Source: Endozoicomonas gorgoniicola (GTDB lineage Bacteria > Pseudomonadota > Gammaproteobacteria > Pseudomonadales > Endozoicomonadaceae). Taken from it: DNA of 64,000 bases. The stretch covers positions 372,001 to 436,000 of the forward strand of contig NZ_JAPFCC010000001.1 of assembly GCF_025562715.2 (NCBI RefSeq), read 5' to 3'. Below the pieces are notes generated by a model. The model saw nothing but the letters and a program-made list of their open reading frames with translations. It was not told where the DNA came from and did not search any database. Shown one piece after another: positions 1-9,233 of the stretch. The position numbers and the translations under genes were made by a program. Every line of letters starts with the position of its first letter. Position 1 is the first letter of the stretch.

Positions 1-334
1 TTAGAGAATCCTGAGCAGATGATTCATCATAAACAGCCTGACGATCAAAGATTCGTGCTAACTGTAAAGCGAACAGAGGGTTGCCTGCTGAATACTTCAG
101 CGCTCTTTCAGCACCCTCAACAGCCTTTGTGTAATTTGCCGGTTGAATTCTGCCATTCCATTCTTTATTGAGCGTTTCCTGATGCCAGAAATTCAAGAAG
201 CCAATAGTTTGCTGACTATAGAGATAACCAAGACCTTCCTGAAACAAAGACCTGGCTTGAAAAGCTAATACAACGAGTATGGGTAAAATCAACAGGCGCT
301 GCTTTATTGATAAGCTTATTTTTTGGGCAGGCAT
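1..334 (-). CDS. Membrane-anchored hypothetical protein (C-terminus off the left edge)
   Basis: The reading frame starts at ATG (332-334), preceded by GTG, just after the TAA of the upstream cpsB-like gene, and runs off the window after about 111 codons. It begins with a short basic stretch, then one hydrophobic segment (about residues 14-30, LLILPILVVLAF), then a soluble helical part with alternating Ala/Leu (AVEGAERALKYS, NPLFALQLARIF) of tetratricopeptide type. Proteins with one N-terminal helix plus TPR-like repeats often follow O-antigen-ligase-like genes in polysaccharide loci. That context and the tight coupling suggest a role in polysaccharide assembly, which is inference. No catalytic motif is visible in this part. 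Confidence 0.6.
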   Translation of the reverse strand, partial: MPAQKISLSIKQRLLILPILVVLAFQARSLFQEGLGYLYSQQTIGFLNFWHQETLNKEWNGRIQPANYTKAVEGAERALKYSAGNPLFALQLARIFDRQAVYDESSAQDSL

Positions 335-337
335 CAC

Positions 338-1066
338 TTATCCATTAAATAAAGTATGAGTTAGCAAAGCCGGATTCTCACGACACAAGGTTTCGGCAAC
401 AGAATGTCCATACGTTGTAGATAAAACCTCGTATGCGTTCATCATCGAAGAAGGGCGATTAACCGGGTGGTGCGCGTCCGAGGCAACAAAATCGACTAAA
501 TTTCTCTCTAACAACCAGTGCGATAAAGTTTTCGCATTATCACCGAATTGTCCGGTGGTCGATGCGGCTGTGGCCTGAAACAGCGCTCCTTGTTCAGACA
601 ACTGAATGGCCATTTCAGGCCGCCGCATCAGTTCCCGATTACGCTCCGGATGAGCAATTAATGGTGTTATGCCTTGTTGCTTCATCCAGTTCATCAAACT
701 GATCAGTCCCATTGGTAATCGATCATGGGGAAGCTCCAACAACAAAACCTTTGACCCTCGCCATTCACCAATATAGGGCAATTGATTTTGCCGATGCAGC
801 AATAGAATTTCATCCGACAATCTCACCTCAGCCGCCATTGCCAGCTTAATGGGCAGACGTTTGACTTCAGGAAGACGACAAAACTCACCAAATGCTTTGG
901 AAATAACCGACAAAGTATTGTTATAACGACCCGGATGAATATGAGGAGTGCATACTAAATGGGTAACGGAATCTTCCACTGCAAGATGCAATAGCAATAG
1001 AGCGTCTTCGATGGTTTTAGCTCCATCATCCAGACCGGGCAAAATATGATTATGTATATCGATCAT
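338..1066 (-). CDS. cpsB: CpsB/CapC-type PHP-domain tyrosine phosphatase
   Basis: PHP-superfamily protein-tyrosine phosphatase expected to dephosphorylate the BY-kinase (Wzc) that lies upstream in this locus. The metal-binding signature MIDIHNHILPGLDDG is at the N-terminus. Further metal ligands are in CTPHIHPG, IAHPERN and, near the C-terminus, ASDAHH. The frame is open to an ATG at 1084, but I choose the ATG at 1066: its A overlaps the TAA of the upstream ligase gene (TAATG), an AGGA lies upstream, and family members begin with MIDIHNHI. This gives 242 residues, normal for the family. It sits between the ligase-like gene and the truncated membrane protein, with coupled translation. Confidence 0.88.
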   Translation of the reverse strand: MIDIHNHILPGLDDGAKTIEDALLLLHLAVEDSVTHLVCTPHIHPGRYNNTLSVISKAFGEFCRLPEVKRLPIKLAMAAEVRLSDEILLLHRQNQLPYIGEWRGSKVLLLELPHDRLPMGLISLMNWMKQQGITPLIAHPERNRELMRRPEMAIQLSEQGALFQATAASTTGQFGDNAKTLSHWLLERNLVDFVASDAHHPVNRPSSMMNAYEVLSTTYGHSVAETLCRENPALLTHTLFNG

Positions 1067-2523
1067 TAAGCGCTTTCCTGACATCTTTCAGGCTTTGTGA
1101 CTTCAAGCCGAAAACGCTGCGATGGCAGATAACGGGCATGAACAGCCAGAGCCATAAGAACAACAAAATAAGCACCGTTGGCGGGTATCTGAAGATTAAA
1201 ATCTACGGTGGAATGAATCAGAATGGCAACAATCCCCATAAAAGATCCAAAGCCTATCCCTGTCATCAGAGGGTTCTTTCTATGTCGCATCGCCTGAAAT
1301 CCATGCCACAAAGCCAGCAAAACCATTGCAATCAAAATACCGTAGGCAGGTAATCCAAACTCAGCTGGAAACTGCAATAAATCAATATGGGCGAGATCAT
1401 AAAAGCCACGCCATGAGCCATCATGGTACTCAGTCAACGCCGTATAATAAGTGCCGCCTCCTGTTCCGGTTAAAGGATAGTCCCGAATAATATCAACAGT
1501 CAGCTGAGCAACATTAGGGCGGGACTCATGATCAAGAGAGGTTTGCTCAAGACGATCTATCACCTGCTCAAGACCAAACCACTGACTGACAATGGCAACA
1601 TCAACCGCAAGCAAGCTGATAAACAGAAAAGCCACACCTTTCGTTAAACGACGCCGGCAAAAAACATACAAAAATCCGGTGATTACAAGGCTGGCAAAAA
1701 AGGCTGCATTCCCCATTCGGGAACGTGACATCACCATACCTATCACCATAACGGCAAGACAGGTTCTCAACAGCACTTTGTTGCTGAGCAACGTCGTCAG
1801 AAACTTAACCAGTCGATCTTTAAAGGGAATTCGCCCCGATTTACCCAACCCACTTATCTGCAAACCAATACCAATCGCCAGTATCATTTCAAGGAATCCG
1901 GCAAAACTGTTTCGATTCACAAAGGTGCCTGTAGCAACACCCAGATAGCTCTTTTTATCACTAAGTAAGAGCGTTTCAAGCCCGGATAAAATACTGAACG
2001 CCCCCACAGATGCCTGAAACGCACCGGCAGCGATCAGCGCCCACGCCAGGGCTCTTAACTGTTGTTGAGATTTAACAACCCCCAAAACCAATGAAAACAA
2101 TAACCAGTATCCCAAAGTAAGCCAGTAAGCTAACCGGGTATTATATGGATCAAGTGATAAAGGGATTTTCGCTGGCAATGGCTCACCGATCAAAAGGGAA
2201 GCATTGGTATAAGATGCAAAAGCTTTTGGAGAAAGCCACTCCACCCAGTCAGCAGGCAAAGGACACTGCTGCAGCCAGAGCCAGAAAATAATTAACAAAA
2301 AACCAACGTGAAAATGTAACCCTTTTAAAAAAACAGAACCCAACCGGAAACCTTTCACAACAAGAGAAAGCCCCCATCCAAGGCTAAGAGTAACCGCCAG
2401 GAATGAAAACAAAATCATTGCCCATTCAGGCTTGCTGCCAAAGGGAATGGGCAGCCAGAACAGTAGAGCAAACAGGCAACAGAATATTACTCCAGCTTTA
2501 TCCTCAGGCTGTCTGTTTGGCAT
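1066..2523 (-). CDS. O-antigen ligase/polymerase family membrane protein (Wzy/WaaL-like)
   Basis: A 485-residue, very hydrophobic protein with about a dozen predicted membrane segments. Families of this type (PF04932) polymerise or ligate lipid-linked glycans on the periplasmic face of the inner membrane. The large periplasmic loop (about residues 320-385) holds the typical glycine-rich signature YPLTGTGGGTYYTA, followed by AHIDLLQFPAEFG, and a conserved RSRMG motif is near residue 268. The first ATG gives a charged cytoplasmic N-terminus before helix 1. A second polymerase-like gene lies at 7959-9233, so one of the two may be the Wzy and this one a ligase or a second polymerase. The stop overlaps the cpsB start. 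Confidence 0.85.
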   Translation of the reverse strand: MPNRQPEDKAGVIFCCLFALLFWLPIPFGSKPEWAMILFSFLAVTLSLGWGLSLVVKGFRLGSVFLKGLHFHVGFLLIIFWLWLQQCPLPADWVEWLSPKAFASYTNASLLIGEPLPAKIPLSLDPYNTRLAYWLTLGYWLLFSLVLGVVKSQQQLRALAWALIAAGAFQASVGAFSILSGLETLLLSDKKSYLGVATGTFVNRNSFAGFLEMILAIGIGLQISGLGKSGRIPFKDRLVKFLTTLLSNKVLLRTCLAVMVIGMVMSRSRMGNAAFFASLVITGFLYVFCRRRLTKGVAFLFISLLAVDVAIVSQWFGLEQVIDRLEQTSLDHESRPNVAQLTVDIIRDYPLTGTGGGTYYTALTEYHDGSWRGFYDLAHIDLLQFPAEFGLPAYGILIAMVLLALWHGFQAMRHRKNPLMTGIGFGSFMGIVAILIHSTVDFNLQIPANGAYFVVLMALAVHARYLPSQRFRLEVTKPERCQESA

Positions 2524-2665
2524 AAAATCCGGCCCACTCGGCTAAAAGTTTCTTCGGGAAAAAAATCATATAATTCGTCTGTTTAACAAAAAGGTATAAA
2601 GCCTCTAAGAAAAGCAATGCTTTCCAATGAAGATTTGCCGCTTCAAGGCTCTGCGCTTTAAAGAT
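2504..2665 (-). other. Small open frame, possible N-terminal remnant of a lasso-peptide B2-like protein
   Basis: Between wcaJ and the ligase gene the minus strand is open for about 54 codons, ending 20 bases inside the ligase gene. The translation contains LEALYLFV followed by FFPKKLLAEWAG. This spacing (hydrophobic LEA helix, then a Pro, then basic/Leu, then G) is like the N-terminus of PF13471 (lasso peptide biosynthesis B2 / transglutaminase-like). No ATG precedes the helix; a TTG at 2614 is a possible start. It is either a decayed gene or a small coupled reading frame leading into the ligase gene. The family guess rests on the pattern only. Confidence 0.3.
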
Positions 2666-3211
2666 TAATAAGCCGTATTCCCGACAAAACCTTTAAATAC
2701 CGTAAGAAAAACAATTTTGATATCGAGCCACAGAGACCATTCATTCATATACTTGAGGTCGTACTCTACTCGCTTTTCCATTTTGTCCAGGGTATCGGTT
2801 TCACCTCTATAGCCCTTCACCTGAGCCAAACCCGTAATGCCTGGCTTGATTTTGTGGCGTTTCATATAAGATTGAACCAGCTCTTTATACTCTTCGTTAT
2901 GAGCCAGCGCATGAGGGCGTGGACCAACAATCGACATTCGCCCCTGAAGCACATTAAAGAACTGAGGCAGCTCATCCAGACTGGTGCGGCGAAGAAACGC
3001 CCCCACTTTTGTAATTAACACTGATAAACCCCCGGCTATGCCGGGGAGACTCTCATAGGTTTAACCGTAGCGACAGTAGCTAACCTTCAGTTTCCGACCA
3101 AGAAAATTGAAGGTAAAACCAATGAGAGACTACAAGAGTTTGGCTCATACGCGTTGGGATTGTAAGTACCATATTGTCTTTATCCCAAAGAGAAGACGAA
3201 AGGTAATCTAT

Positions 3212-4931
3212 CCCGGATATTTCATAAAAAGAGGCAAGTTCCGCCCAATCACTTGATATAATTGGGTCGACCAAAAAAATGCTTCGGAAGAAGCAAACCG
3301 GAACTTGCCATGAACAAATTTACACAAGAACAGCTTCGTTTTCACCCCTCCAACGGAAAAACTATCCGGGCAGACTTCAATGGCGGAGAATTATCCTCTG
3401 ATTTTGGCGCCCTGATGCTACGTGAAACAATGCTTCACAGCGGTATCATATCCAGGCTGACTGACGGCATTGACGATAAACGTCATCAATCCTACATCGA
3501 CCACACCCTGCAAGAACTCATTGCCCAAAGAGTTTTGCAAATGGCCTGTGGTTATGAAGATGCAAACGACAGCAACCATCTGCGTAAAGACCCAATCTTT
3601 AAGCTTGCCAATGGAAGAAACCCACTGGACGATGATAACCATCTGGCTTCCGCTCCAACGTATACAAGGCTTGGTCAGTCCATGACCAAACGGGATATTT
3701 ATAATATGACCAAAGCACTGGCTGATCACTTCATCAGCAGTTATGAATACCCGCCATTAGCCATCATTATCGACCTGGATCATACGCCTGCTATCACCCA
3801 TGGCGGCCAGCAGATGAACCTGTTCAACGCCAAATATCAAGACTACTGTTACTTGCCCTTAATGATCTTTGAGGGGCTCAGCGGCAAGCTGATCACTTCG
3901 ATCCTGCGTCCTGGAAAAACACCCACAGGCCGAGAGAATGCAGCTATTCTCCAGCGCCTCATTAAGCTGATCCGTACAAGATGGCCGAAAACCCATTTAC
4001 TGGTTCGTGGGGATAGCCACTTTGCCCAACCAGAGTTAATGCAGGTTGTTCAGGATGACCCTCACTCCGACTACGTGCTGGGAAAAGGCGCAGGACACAA
4101 GACGGCCTTGCGACCTAAAGCCAAAGAGTTGCTGGATGAAGCGCGGAAAGCTCTCGACGTTAAAACCGGGCTGGCAAAACTGAACAACATGCCAGAGCCT
4201 GAGCGACTCAGGCTCTACGGAGAAACGGACTATCAGGCAAAAAGCTGGAAAGGGCTGGACACCCGGATAATCTATAAGGCAGAGGTCAACCAGAAAGGCG
4301 ACAATCCCCGCTTTATTGTGACTTCGATGATGGAGGCTTCCCCCGAGGAAATATATGAAGACCTTTATTGTCCCAGAGGGCAGGATGAGAACTTCATTAA
4401 GCATCTGAAAAGTGATTTGTCCGGTGATCGCTTGTCAGATCAAGGCTTTCTGGCAAATCACCTGAGAATGTTTTACGCCTGCGCTGCTTATGTTCTTCAC
4501 TATGAGCTGAGAACCAAGGCACTGAAAGGTACGGAGCTGGAAAAGGCACAGCCATCAACCGTGATCACAAAACTTTGTAAGGTCGCGGTTAAAGTGGTTG
4601 AGTATAAAGACCGAATCAAACTTCACTTGCCCCGCAGCTGTCCAATAAAAGGGCTTTTGCAGCATATAACCGAAGTCTTTTATTCAATGCCGCTGCCTCG
4701 ACCGGGATAGTCAGCTTCATAAACTCAATCAGAATAAAATAGCGACCAACAGAAAGAGTGTTGGGGAATTCTGTTGTCCTGAAAAAGCAGGTGCTGATCA
4801 AAAAACATCCGAATTAATGGTGAGTTCGGGTTGTAATACCTTTTTCATGGACAGTAGAGCAACAGACCTCCGAAAAAATCAGAATGGGATGTTTTTTCCG
4901 GAACTTGTTGCTCATTTATGAAATATTCGGG
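3212..4931 (+). mobile_element. IS1380-family insertion sequence
   Basis: A 1720-bp element with terminal inverted repeats (CCCGGATATTTCATAA at the left; the complement of the right end reads CCCGAATATTTCATAA). It is flanked by a 4-bp direct duplication CTAT (3208-3211 and 4932-4935). The uninterrupted sequence is seen in the second IS200-like copy, so the insertion point is exact. It carries one transposase gene. It is inserted in the tnpA of the IS200-like element, so it is the younger insertion. Confidence 0.92.
3310..4710 (+). CDS. IS1380-family DDE transposase
   Basis: A 466-residue cut-and-paste transposase. Visible landmarks: an N-terminal segment with ADFNGGELSSDFGALML typical of the family, the first catalytic Asp in IIIDLDHTPAITHGG, the second in LLVRGDSHFAQPELM, and the C-terminal Glu in GQDENFIKHLKSDL. 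The frame is open from 3262, but the ATG at 3310 (MNKFTQEQLRF) matches the family start and has a GGAA upstream. The gene is complete, so the element may be active. It fills most of the 1720-bp element and ends 221 bp before its right end. Confidence 0.92.
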   Translation: MNKFTQEQLRFHPSNGKTIRADFNGGELSSDFGALMLRETMLHSGIISRLTDGIDDKRHQSYIDHTLQELIAQRVLQMACGYEDANDSNHLRKDPIFKLANGRNPLDDDNHLASAPTYTRLGQSMTKRDIYNMTKALADHFISSYEYPPLAIIIDLDHTPAITHGGQQMNLFNAKYQDYCYLPLMIFEGLSGKLITSILRPGKTPTGRENAAILQRLIKLIRTRWPKTHLLVRGDSHFAQPELMQVVQDDPHSDYVLGKGAGHKTALRPKAKELLDEARKALDVKTGLAKLNNMPEPERLRLYGETDYQAKSWKGLDTRIIYKAEVNQKGDNPRFIVTSMMEASPEEIYEDLYCPRGQDENFIKHLKSDLSGDRLSDQGFLANHLRMFYACAAYVLHYELRTKALKGTELEKAQPSTVITKLCKVAVKVVEYKDRIKLHLPRSCPIKGLLQHITEVFYSMPLPRPG

Positions 4932-6375
4932 CTATGGGAATTTGAGAAAGTTTCTCGGAGAAATATTTCATGAGCTTGCCAGAAGGAAAGGCTGCAAAAT
5001 TCTCGAAGGGCATTTGATGTCTGATCATGTTCACATGTGCATCAGTATTCCACCCAAATATCCGGTATCTCATGTCGTTGGATATCTGAAAGGAAAGTGT
5101 GCAATAGAGATTGCGAAAAATTTCAAAGGCAAGCAGCGTAACTTTAACGGAGAGCATTTTTGGGCAAGAGGTTACTTTGTCTCAACAGTAGGACTTGATG
5201 AAGAAGTGGTTCGGGCATATATCCGAGATCAAGAAAAGAATGATGGAAATAGAGATCAGTATGATCTTGACTGGTAAGCGCCCTTGGGCGCAATAAAAGC
5301 CCTTAGAGGGCGTAATCTGATAAGCCTCCGGCTATGCCGGAGGTCAGTTAACTCGGCTATCACCTTTAGTCGCCTGAGTGACTTTGCCATTGGTTTCGTT
5401 ATGTACCTTCATTGAACGGAACTTATAAATTTTGATTTTTTTCTTGTTCCTGCCGTGACGGTACTGTTTAAATAACACGGGTCCCGGGGATGTCAGCTTA
5501 ATGGCAGCAGCTACCATCAGACAAACCGGACTGATCAAAACAAGAATGATGCTCGAAAGAACGATATCTTCAAGCCGTTTAACAAAACGATTGAAGTCAT
5601 CCATCGGGCTGATACTGATACCCAGAGAATAGATGCCGCCAATAGGCGTCACCTGATGATTTATCAGCGGTAAATCTCGAATTCCCGGCATAAAGCGGAT
5701 ATTGCCTGTCTCATGCCTTAGTTCATGAACAATATTCCGTACTGCTGCACTGTATTTTAACGGCAGACAAATCCAGTAACCATCAAAATGCTGACCTTCA
5801 TAAATCCTTTGTTTCAAATCAACCAGTGTCTGTTCCAATGATTCAAATTCAATTTGATCTTTAATCAAAAAACCATCTTCATTGGGTTTGGTGAACTGTT
5901 TAATTGTTTTCTTATAGCTTCGACCATGGCCAATAATCAAAACTGATTTAGCATGCTCTTCCGTCATACGGTAATGACGAATACTCACTGAAAACAATCC
6001 ACGTACTAACAGGATTAATGCAAGGTGCGTACCCATCCAAAACGAAAGCCAGATTCTTGAATAACTATCAGATATTTTAAAGGCCACCAATACGGCAAAT
6101 AGCATTGCGAATGCCATAGCCCAGCTTAAAAACAGCTTCCAGATTCTTTGATACCAGGCTGTGCCACGCCAGATGTCGTGTACACCATTAATACCAAAGG
6201 AAATGACCGATAACAGACCAAACACCAGCATAATCATCTGATAGTAATCATCAGGGTTATTGTTACCGAAGCGCAAGTTATAAGCAATCAAACCACTGCT
6301 TATAGCTAATATAAGATCCGACAGAACAAATAAAACAATCGGAATAAAAGAACGTTTAGATAAAAGTTCACTCAT

Positions 6376-6794
6376 AACGCATCATATATTATTTGCCTCC
6401 AGCAAATAATACGCCCCCTTGGCGAAAAAATTAATATGTGGAAATAGAAAGAAGTGCTTTATTTTTGAGCGTAATTGAACTTATGACGTAAAAGAACAGG
6501 AGAGGCAAACATTAAAACACCCGCACAACTGAATGTAGCATTCCCCCCTGTGTCAGCATAGTTGTCGTCGAAACTAATTGATTTTAAATGAGCCTCCTTG
6601 CAACTCATTATAAAATTCATTCTTAAACCTCGCTTCTGAAAACTTACAGGCATTTTTTTAACCATAGGTTTGTGAATCACAACTATTAACCAGATTCACA
6701 AGCCGTTCTCTTCTCCTGATTTTTGGTTACTTTTGCAAGAAGTCAACCAATCATGGTGTGGGGAGCTGCGTCGTGTGTTACAACAGCATTGAAA
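6376..6794 (-). other. 419-bp stretch between wcaJ and a GT4 gene, no confident gene
   Basis: AT-rich sequence between two polysaccharide genes on the minus strand. A 73-codon frame (6459-6680) is present. Its internal ATG at 6620 has a GAGG upstream and would give a 53-residue peptide with SFDDNYADTGGNATFS, but I recognise no family and codon use is not convincing. It may be remnant DNA from gene exchange in this variable zone. No clear terminator was seen. Confidence 0.3.
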
Positions 6795-7910
6795 CTACGA
6801 CCTTAAATCAGTGCCGCTGGCATCAGCAGAAGATAGATCAAAGGTTGGTTCTGGATGGTATAGAATATCTGTTTTTTGGAACATTTTTTCGGCAGTGAAA
6901 TTTGAGAGATAGGTTTGCCTTGCTGCATTACCCATTATATTAAGAGCGTGCTTGTCCAAGCTATCAATGACTTTTGTCAGTTCATCAACTGAAAGGTTAA
7001 ATTGATATCCATTTATGCCATGTTGACAAATATCCAGTAGCCCTCCAACTGCACTACAAATTATCGGGGTACCTGCACGAAGGCTTTCGATTGCAACAAG
7101 TCCAAAACCTTCCCAACGAGATGAAACAACTGTTGCTGTAGATTCATAATATATATTTTCAATATCATTTCTATCTAACCAACCATACCATTTAATTTTT
7201 TTATTGAGCTTATAGCCATCCTTCAGAAGTGAAGAGTTAGATACCACAAAATCACCAACAAGATTTAATTGTATATCGCTACGCTTACTCTTCTCAAATG
7301 CCTCTAATAAAACATCTATTCCTTTTTGACGATCAAACCTACCAACAAAAAGTAATTTCAAAATATTTTCGTTTTCTTCGGAATTATCACTAATAGCTTT
7401 ACTGTCAGAAACACCATTATGGATCACTGAAAGCTTATTAGAATTTATTCCTAACTTTATTGCTTGATTGGCCTCATCGCTTGATATACAAATGATACAG
7501 TCACAAAAAAATGATAAAAAACGCTCTATTACTTTATATGTAAAGTTTATAGCTTGATTTGGAGAGATAGTAAAAGGCCACCCGTGAGAACAATAAATTA
7601 TTCTCATTTTTATAAAGAAAAGCCTTTTCGCAAGATAAACAAATGGTCGAATGACACCAGCAAAAGAACTATGTATATGTACAACGTCAGGTCTTTCACG
7701 GATAATAAAAAATAGACTTAAAATGAGTAATGAGACAAGATTTGTTAGGCGACCTCTATTTTTAAAATTATACTGCCTTATTCCTCTAATGTTATTTTTC
7801 TGTGAAATCAAATTGACTTCATAGCCCTTCTTGGTTTGAAGCGGAATAAGCTCAGAAAGGTAGGTTTCTATCCCACCTTTCAAAGTTTCCGATACATGCA
7901 GTACTTTCAT
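6795..7910 (-). CDS. Glycosyltransferase family 4 (GT-B fold)
   Basis: A 371-residue retaining glycosyltransferase likely acting on the lipid-linked repeat unit at the cytoplasmic face. The N-terminal domain starts with MKVLHVSETLKGGIETYLSE (acceptor-side glycine loop) and has DVVHIHSS near residue 95. The C-terminal nucleotide-sugar domain has LLFVGRFDRQKGIDVLLEAF and the E-x7-E region RWEGFGLVAIESLRAGTPII, followed by VGGLLDIC. Length is normal. The last 15 or so residues (SSADASGTDLRS) look unlike a conserved tail, as if the 3' end were joined to foreign sequence. Donor and acceptor cannot be told from sequence. Confidence 0.88.
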   Translation of the reverse strand: MKVLHVSETLKGGIETYLSELIPLQTKKGYEVNLISQKNNIRGIRQYNFKNRGRLTNLVSLLILSLFFIIRERPDVVHIHSSFAGVIRPFVYLAKRLFFIKMRIIYCSHGWPFTISPNQAINFTYKVIERFLSFFCDCIICISSDEANQAIKLGINSNKLSVIHNGVSDSKAISDNSEENENILKLLFVGRFDRQKGIDVLLEAFEKSKRSDIQLNLVGDFVVSNSSLLKDGYKLNKKIKWYGWLDRNDIENIYYESTATVVSSRWEGFGLVAIESLRAGTPIICSAVGGLLDICQHGINGYQFNLSVDELTKVIDSLDKHALNIMGNAARQTYLSNFTAEKMFQKTDILYHPEPTFDLSSADASGTDLRS

Positions 7911-7958
7911 TTTTCAGAACATCCAACAACAAATATGAAAAACTAAACGGTAATAAAG

Positions 7959-9233
7959 TTACCAGACAACTCTAAGGGATTTAAATTTACTTTTCTGCAC
8001 AATATTTTCATTAACATCAAATTCTAAATAGGATTGACTGCGCATAAAAAGGAAAGCGTAAGCAAAAGGTGCAATATAGCGTCCTTCTATAGGAACAAAC
8101 GTCATAAGTGAAATAGAAAGAAAACTCAAGCATATAATTTCATTATATTTTCGGTGTCGTGAAAAAATTCTGAATAATTGAAAATGAAAACGGAAGAATA
8201 AAAAAAGAAAAGGTAAGCCTGCAAAAATCAACCAGTCGAAAAAGAATGTTTTTGTTGAAATTCCTTCCGTTGCACCAACAACAAAATAGCTCATCACTTC
8301 ATTAAAGTTCATTCTTTCAGGAAATACTTTATGGTATAGAGAAATAGCATTAAATCCATTTTCATAGATGGCAGGTAAATAACCAAAAAAACCTGTTCCA
8401 AAAGGGTATTTAAATAGGATGATAAGTGATGTGAAAAACATTGTGCCACGGGTTGCAACCGATGAGTAATTTTCTATATCACTTGCAAACATGGCATAGA
8501 AAGAATTTGAAAATAATAATGGCAAAGCACAAGCTACAAATGCAAAAATAACAGGTTTAGCTTTAGGTCTGACAGCAAAAGTAAGACAAAAAGAAAAGCT
8601 CAGAAAAAGAGCAATCAGTGTGCCTTTAGATACTGTTATAGAAGCTAGTATAAATAACAAAGGTATAACATAGAACACCTTAATATTTAAAACAATAAAG
8701 AGCATAAGCAGAGACAGGGTGATTTGAAAGCCAAATGTACTTGCCTCCAGGGTAAACCCCCGTAGCCGATGCGGTGAAAGCGCAGAGCGGAACTGAATAA
8801 ATGATTGTGTATTAACAATATCAGGAAGAGTTAGATTAACTACTAAAGATAATAAACAAACGAATGCAATTAAGAAAACACCAAAATTAGTTACTTCTTC
8901 CTTCTGTCGAAGTACAGCTAGAAAGACAACTACTGGTGGTAGAATCAGCAAGAGAAATCTTACTCCTCTATCTAAAACAAAGGTGTAGTTATAGTCAAAA
9001 GAGAAAAATAACGATACAAATAATGAATAGGTAAAGAAAGTCAAAAAGTAGATAATAGTTTTTTTTTCATAACTACCTATATGTTTAAAGTTAATTACAG
9101 CTATCAATAAAAAGACCGGTATAAGAATAATTGCGCCGGGAGCTGTAAAAACACCGGCAACTGAACGTAAAGCAGTGTTTTCAAAGGGGATAAGAAGGCA
9201 TAATAGATAAAAAGCAAGTCTTAAAAATTTCAC
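7959..9233 (-). CDS. wzy: Wzy-like polysaccharide polymerase (multi-spanning membrane protein)
   Basis: A 424-residue protein with 10-12 predicted hydrophobic helices, starting MKFLRLAFYLLCLLIPFEN. It has a long periplasmic-type loop around residues 275-340 (YPFGTGFFGYLPAIYENG), and the context of Wzx, Wzc and glycosyltransferases fits a repeat-unit polymerase. Wzy proteins have little sequence conservation, so the call rests on topology, the loop and location. The short G-x-G-x-F-G motif in the loop resembles O-antigen ligase/polymerase members. The start codon overlaps the stop of the GT2 gene upstream by 4 bp, so translation is coupled. Confidence 0.75.
   Translation of the reverse strand: MKFLRLAFYLLCLLIPFENTALRSVAGVFTAPGAIILIPVFLLIAVINFKHIGSYEKKTIIYFLTFFTYSLFVSLFFSFDYNYTFVLDRGVRFLLLILPPVVVFLAVLRQKEEVTNFGVFLIAFVCLLSLVVNLTLPDIVNTQSFIQFRSALSPHRLRGFTLEASTFGFQITLSLLMLFIVLNIKVFYVIPLLFILASITVSKGTLIALFLSFSFCLTFAVRPKAKPVIFAFVACALPLLFSNSFYAMFASDIENYSSVATRGTMFFTSLIILFKYPFGTGFFGYLPAIYENGFNAISLYHKVFPERMNFNEVMSYFVVGATEGISTKTFFFDWLIFAGLPFLFLFFRFHFQLFRIFSRHRKYNEIICLSFLSISLMTFVPIEGRYIAPFAYAFLFMRSQSYLEFDVNENIVQKSKFKSLRVVW

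Larger units (their letters stand above)
3122..5277 (+). pseudogene. tnpA: tnpA of IS200/IS605-like copy 1, split by an IS1380-family element
   Basis: The HUH (Y1) transposase frame starts at ATG 3122 after a GAAGGT ribosome site, reads 30 codons to RRRKVI, is interrupted at 3212, and resumes at 4936 with NLRKFLGEIFHE through the metal-binding HVHMC motif to the stop at 5277. An ATG near the right end of the inserted element (4918) joins the 3' part in frame and gives a 119-residue N-truncated product. That product keeps the HUH motif and the putative tyrosine helix (VRAYIRDQEK) but lacks the first strand of the fold. It is probably not functional on its own; the second copy could supply TnpA in trans. 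Confidence 0.85.
3014..5350 (+). mobile_element. IS200/IS605-family element copy 1, itself interrupted by an IS1380-family element
   Basis: Without the inner element, this is 613 bp and matches the intact copy at 12454-13066 at every position I compared. It has subterminal hairpins, CCCCGGC-tat-GCCGGGG at the left and CCTCCGGC-tat-GCCGGAGG at the right, typical of HUH-transposase elements, and no terminal inverted repeats. No target duplication is seen: removing it restores the wcaJ frame. The bounds are exact to within about two bases because the flanking TA is ambiguous. The transposase frame runs 3122-3211 and 4936-5277. Confidence 0.88.
2665..6375 (-). pseudogene. wcaJ: Initiating sugar-phosphate transferase (WcaJ/PssY type) interrupted by nested insertion sequences
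   Basis: Polyisoprenyl-phosphate hexose-1-phosphate transferase that would start repeat-unit synthesis at the inner membrane. The N-terminal part (6375 to 5351) has about four membrane helices, a Rossmann-like domain (VLIIGHGRSYKK) and the start of the catalytic domain (SPGPVLFKQYRHGRN, YKFRSMK). The C-terminal part (3013 to 2665) continues with RRTSLDELPQFFNVLQG, SIVGPRPH and KPGITGLAQVKGYRGET. Deleting 3014-5350 rejoins ...GDSRV-TKVGAFLRR in frame, giving about 457 residues, normal for the family. The upstream piece now ends in an IS-encoded stop after Arg-Val-Asn. The downstream piece lacks its own start, so the gene is almost certainly inactive as read. Confidence 0.92.

Noticed and set aside
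1592..1948. 118-codon plus-strand frame inside the ligase gene
   Set aside because: Antisense shadow of a well-supported membrane protein; Arg/Thr-rich and without family features.
3080..3274. Minus-strand frame across the IS200-like left end
   Set aside because: Antisense of the disrupted tnpA; the same sequence recurs opposite tnpA in copy 2 simply because the IS is repeated.
3418..3729. Minus-strand frame inside the IS1380 transposase gene
   Set aside because: Shadow of the transposase; no start site or family.
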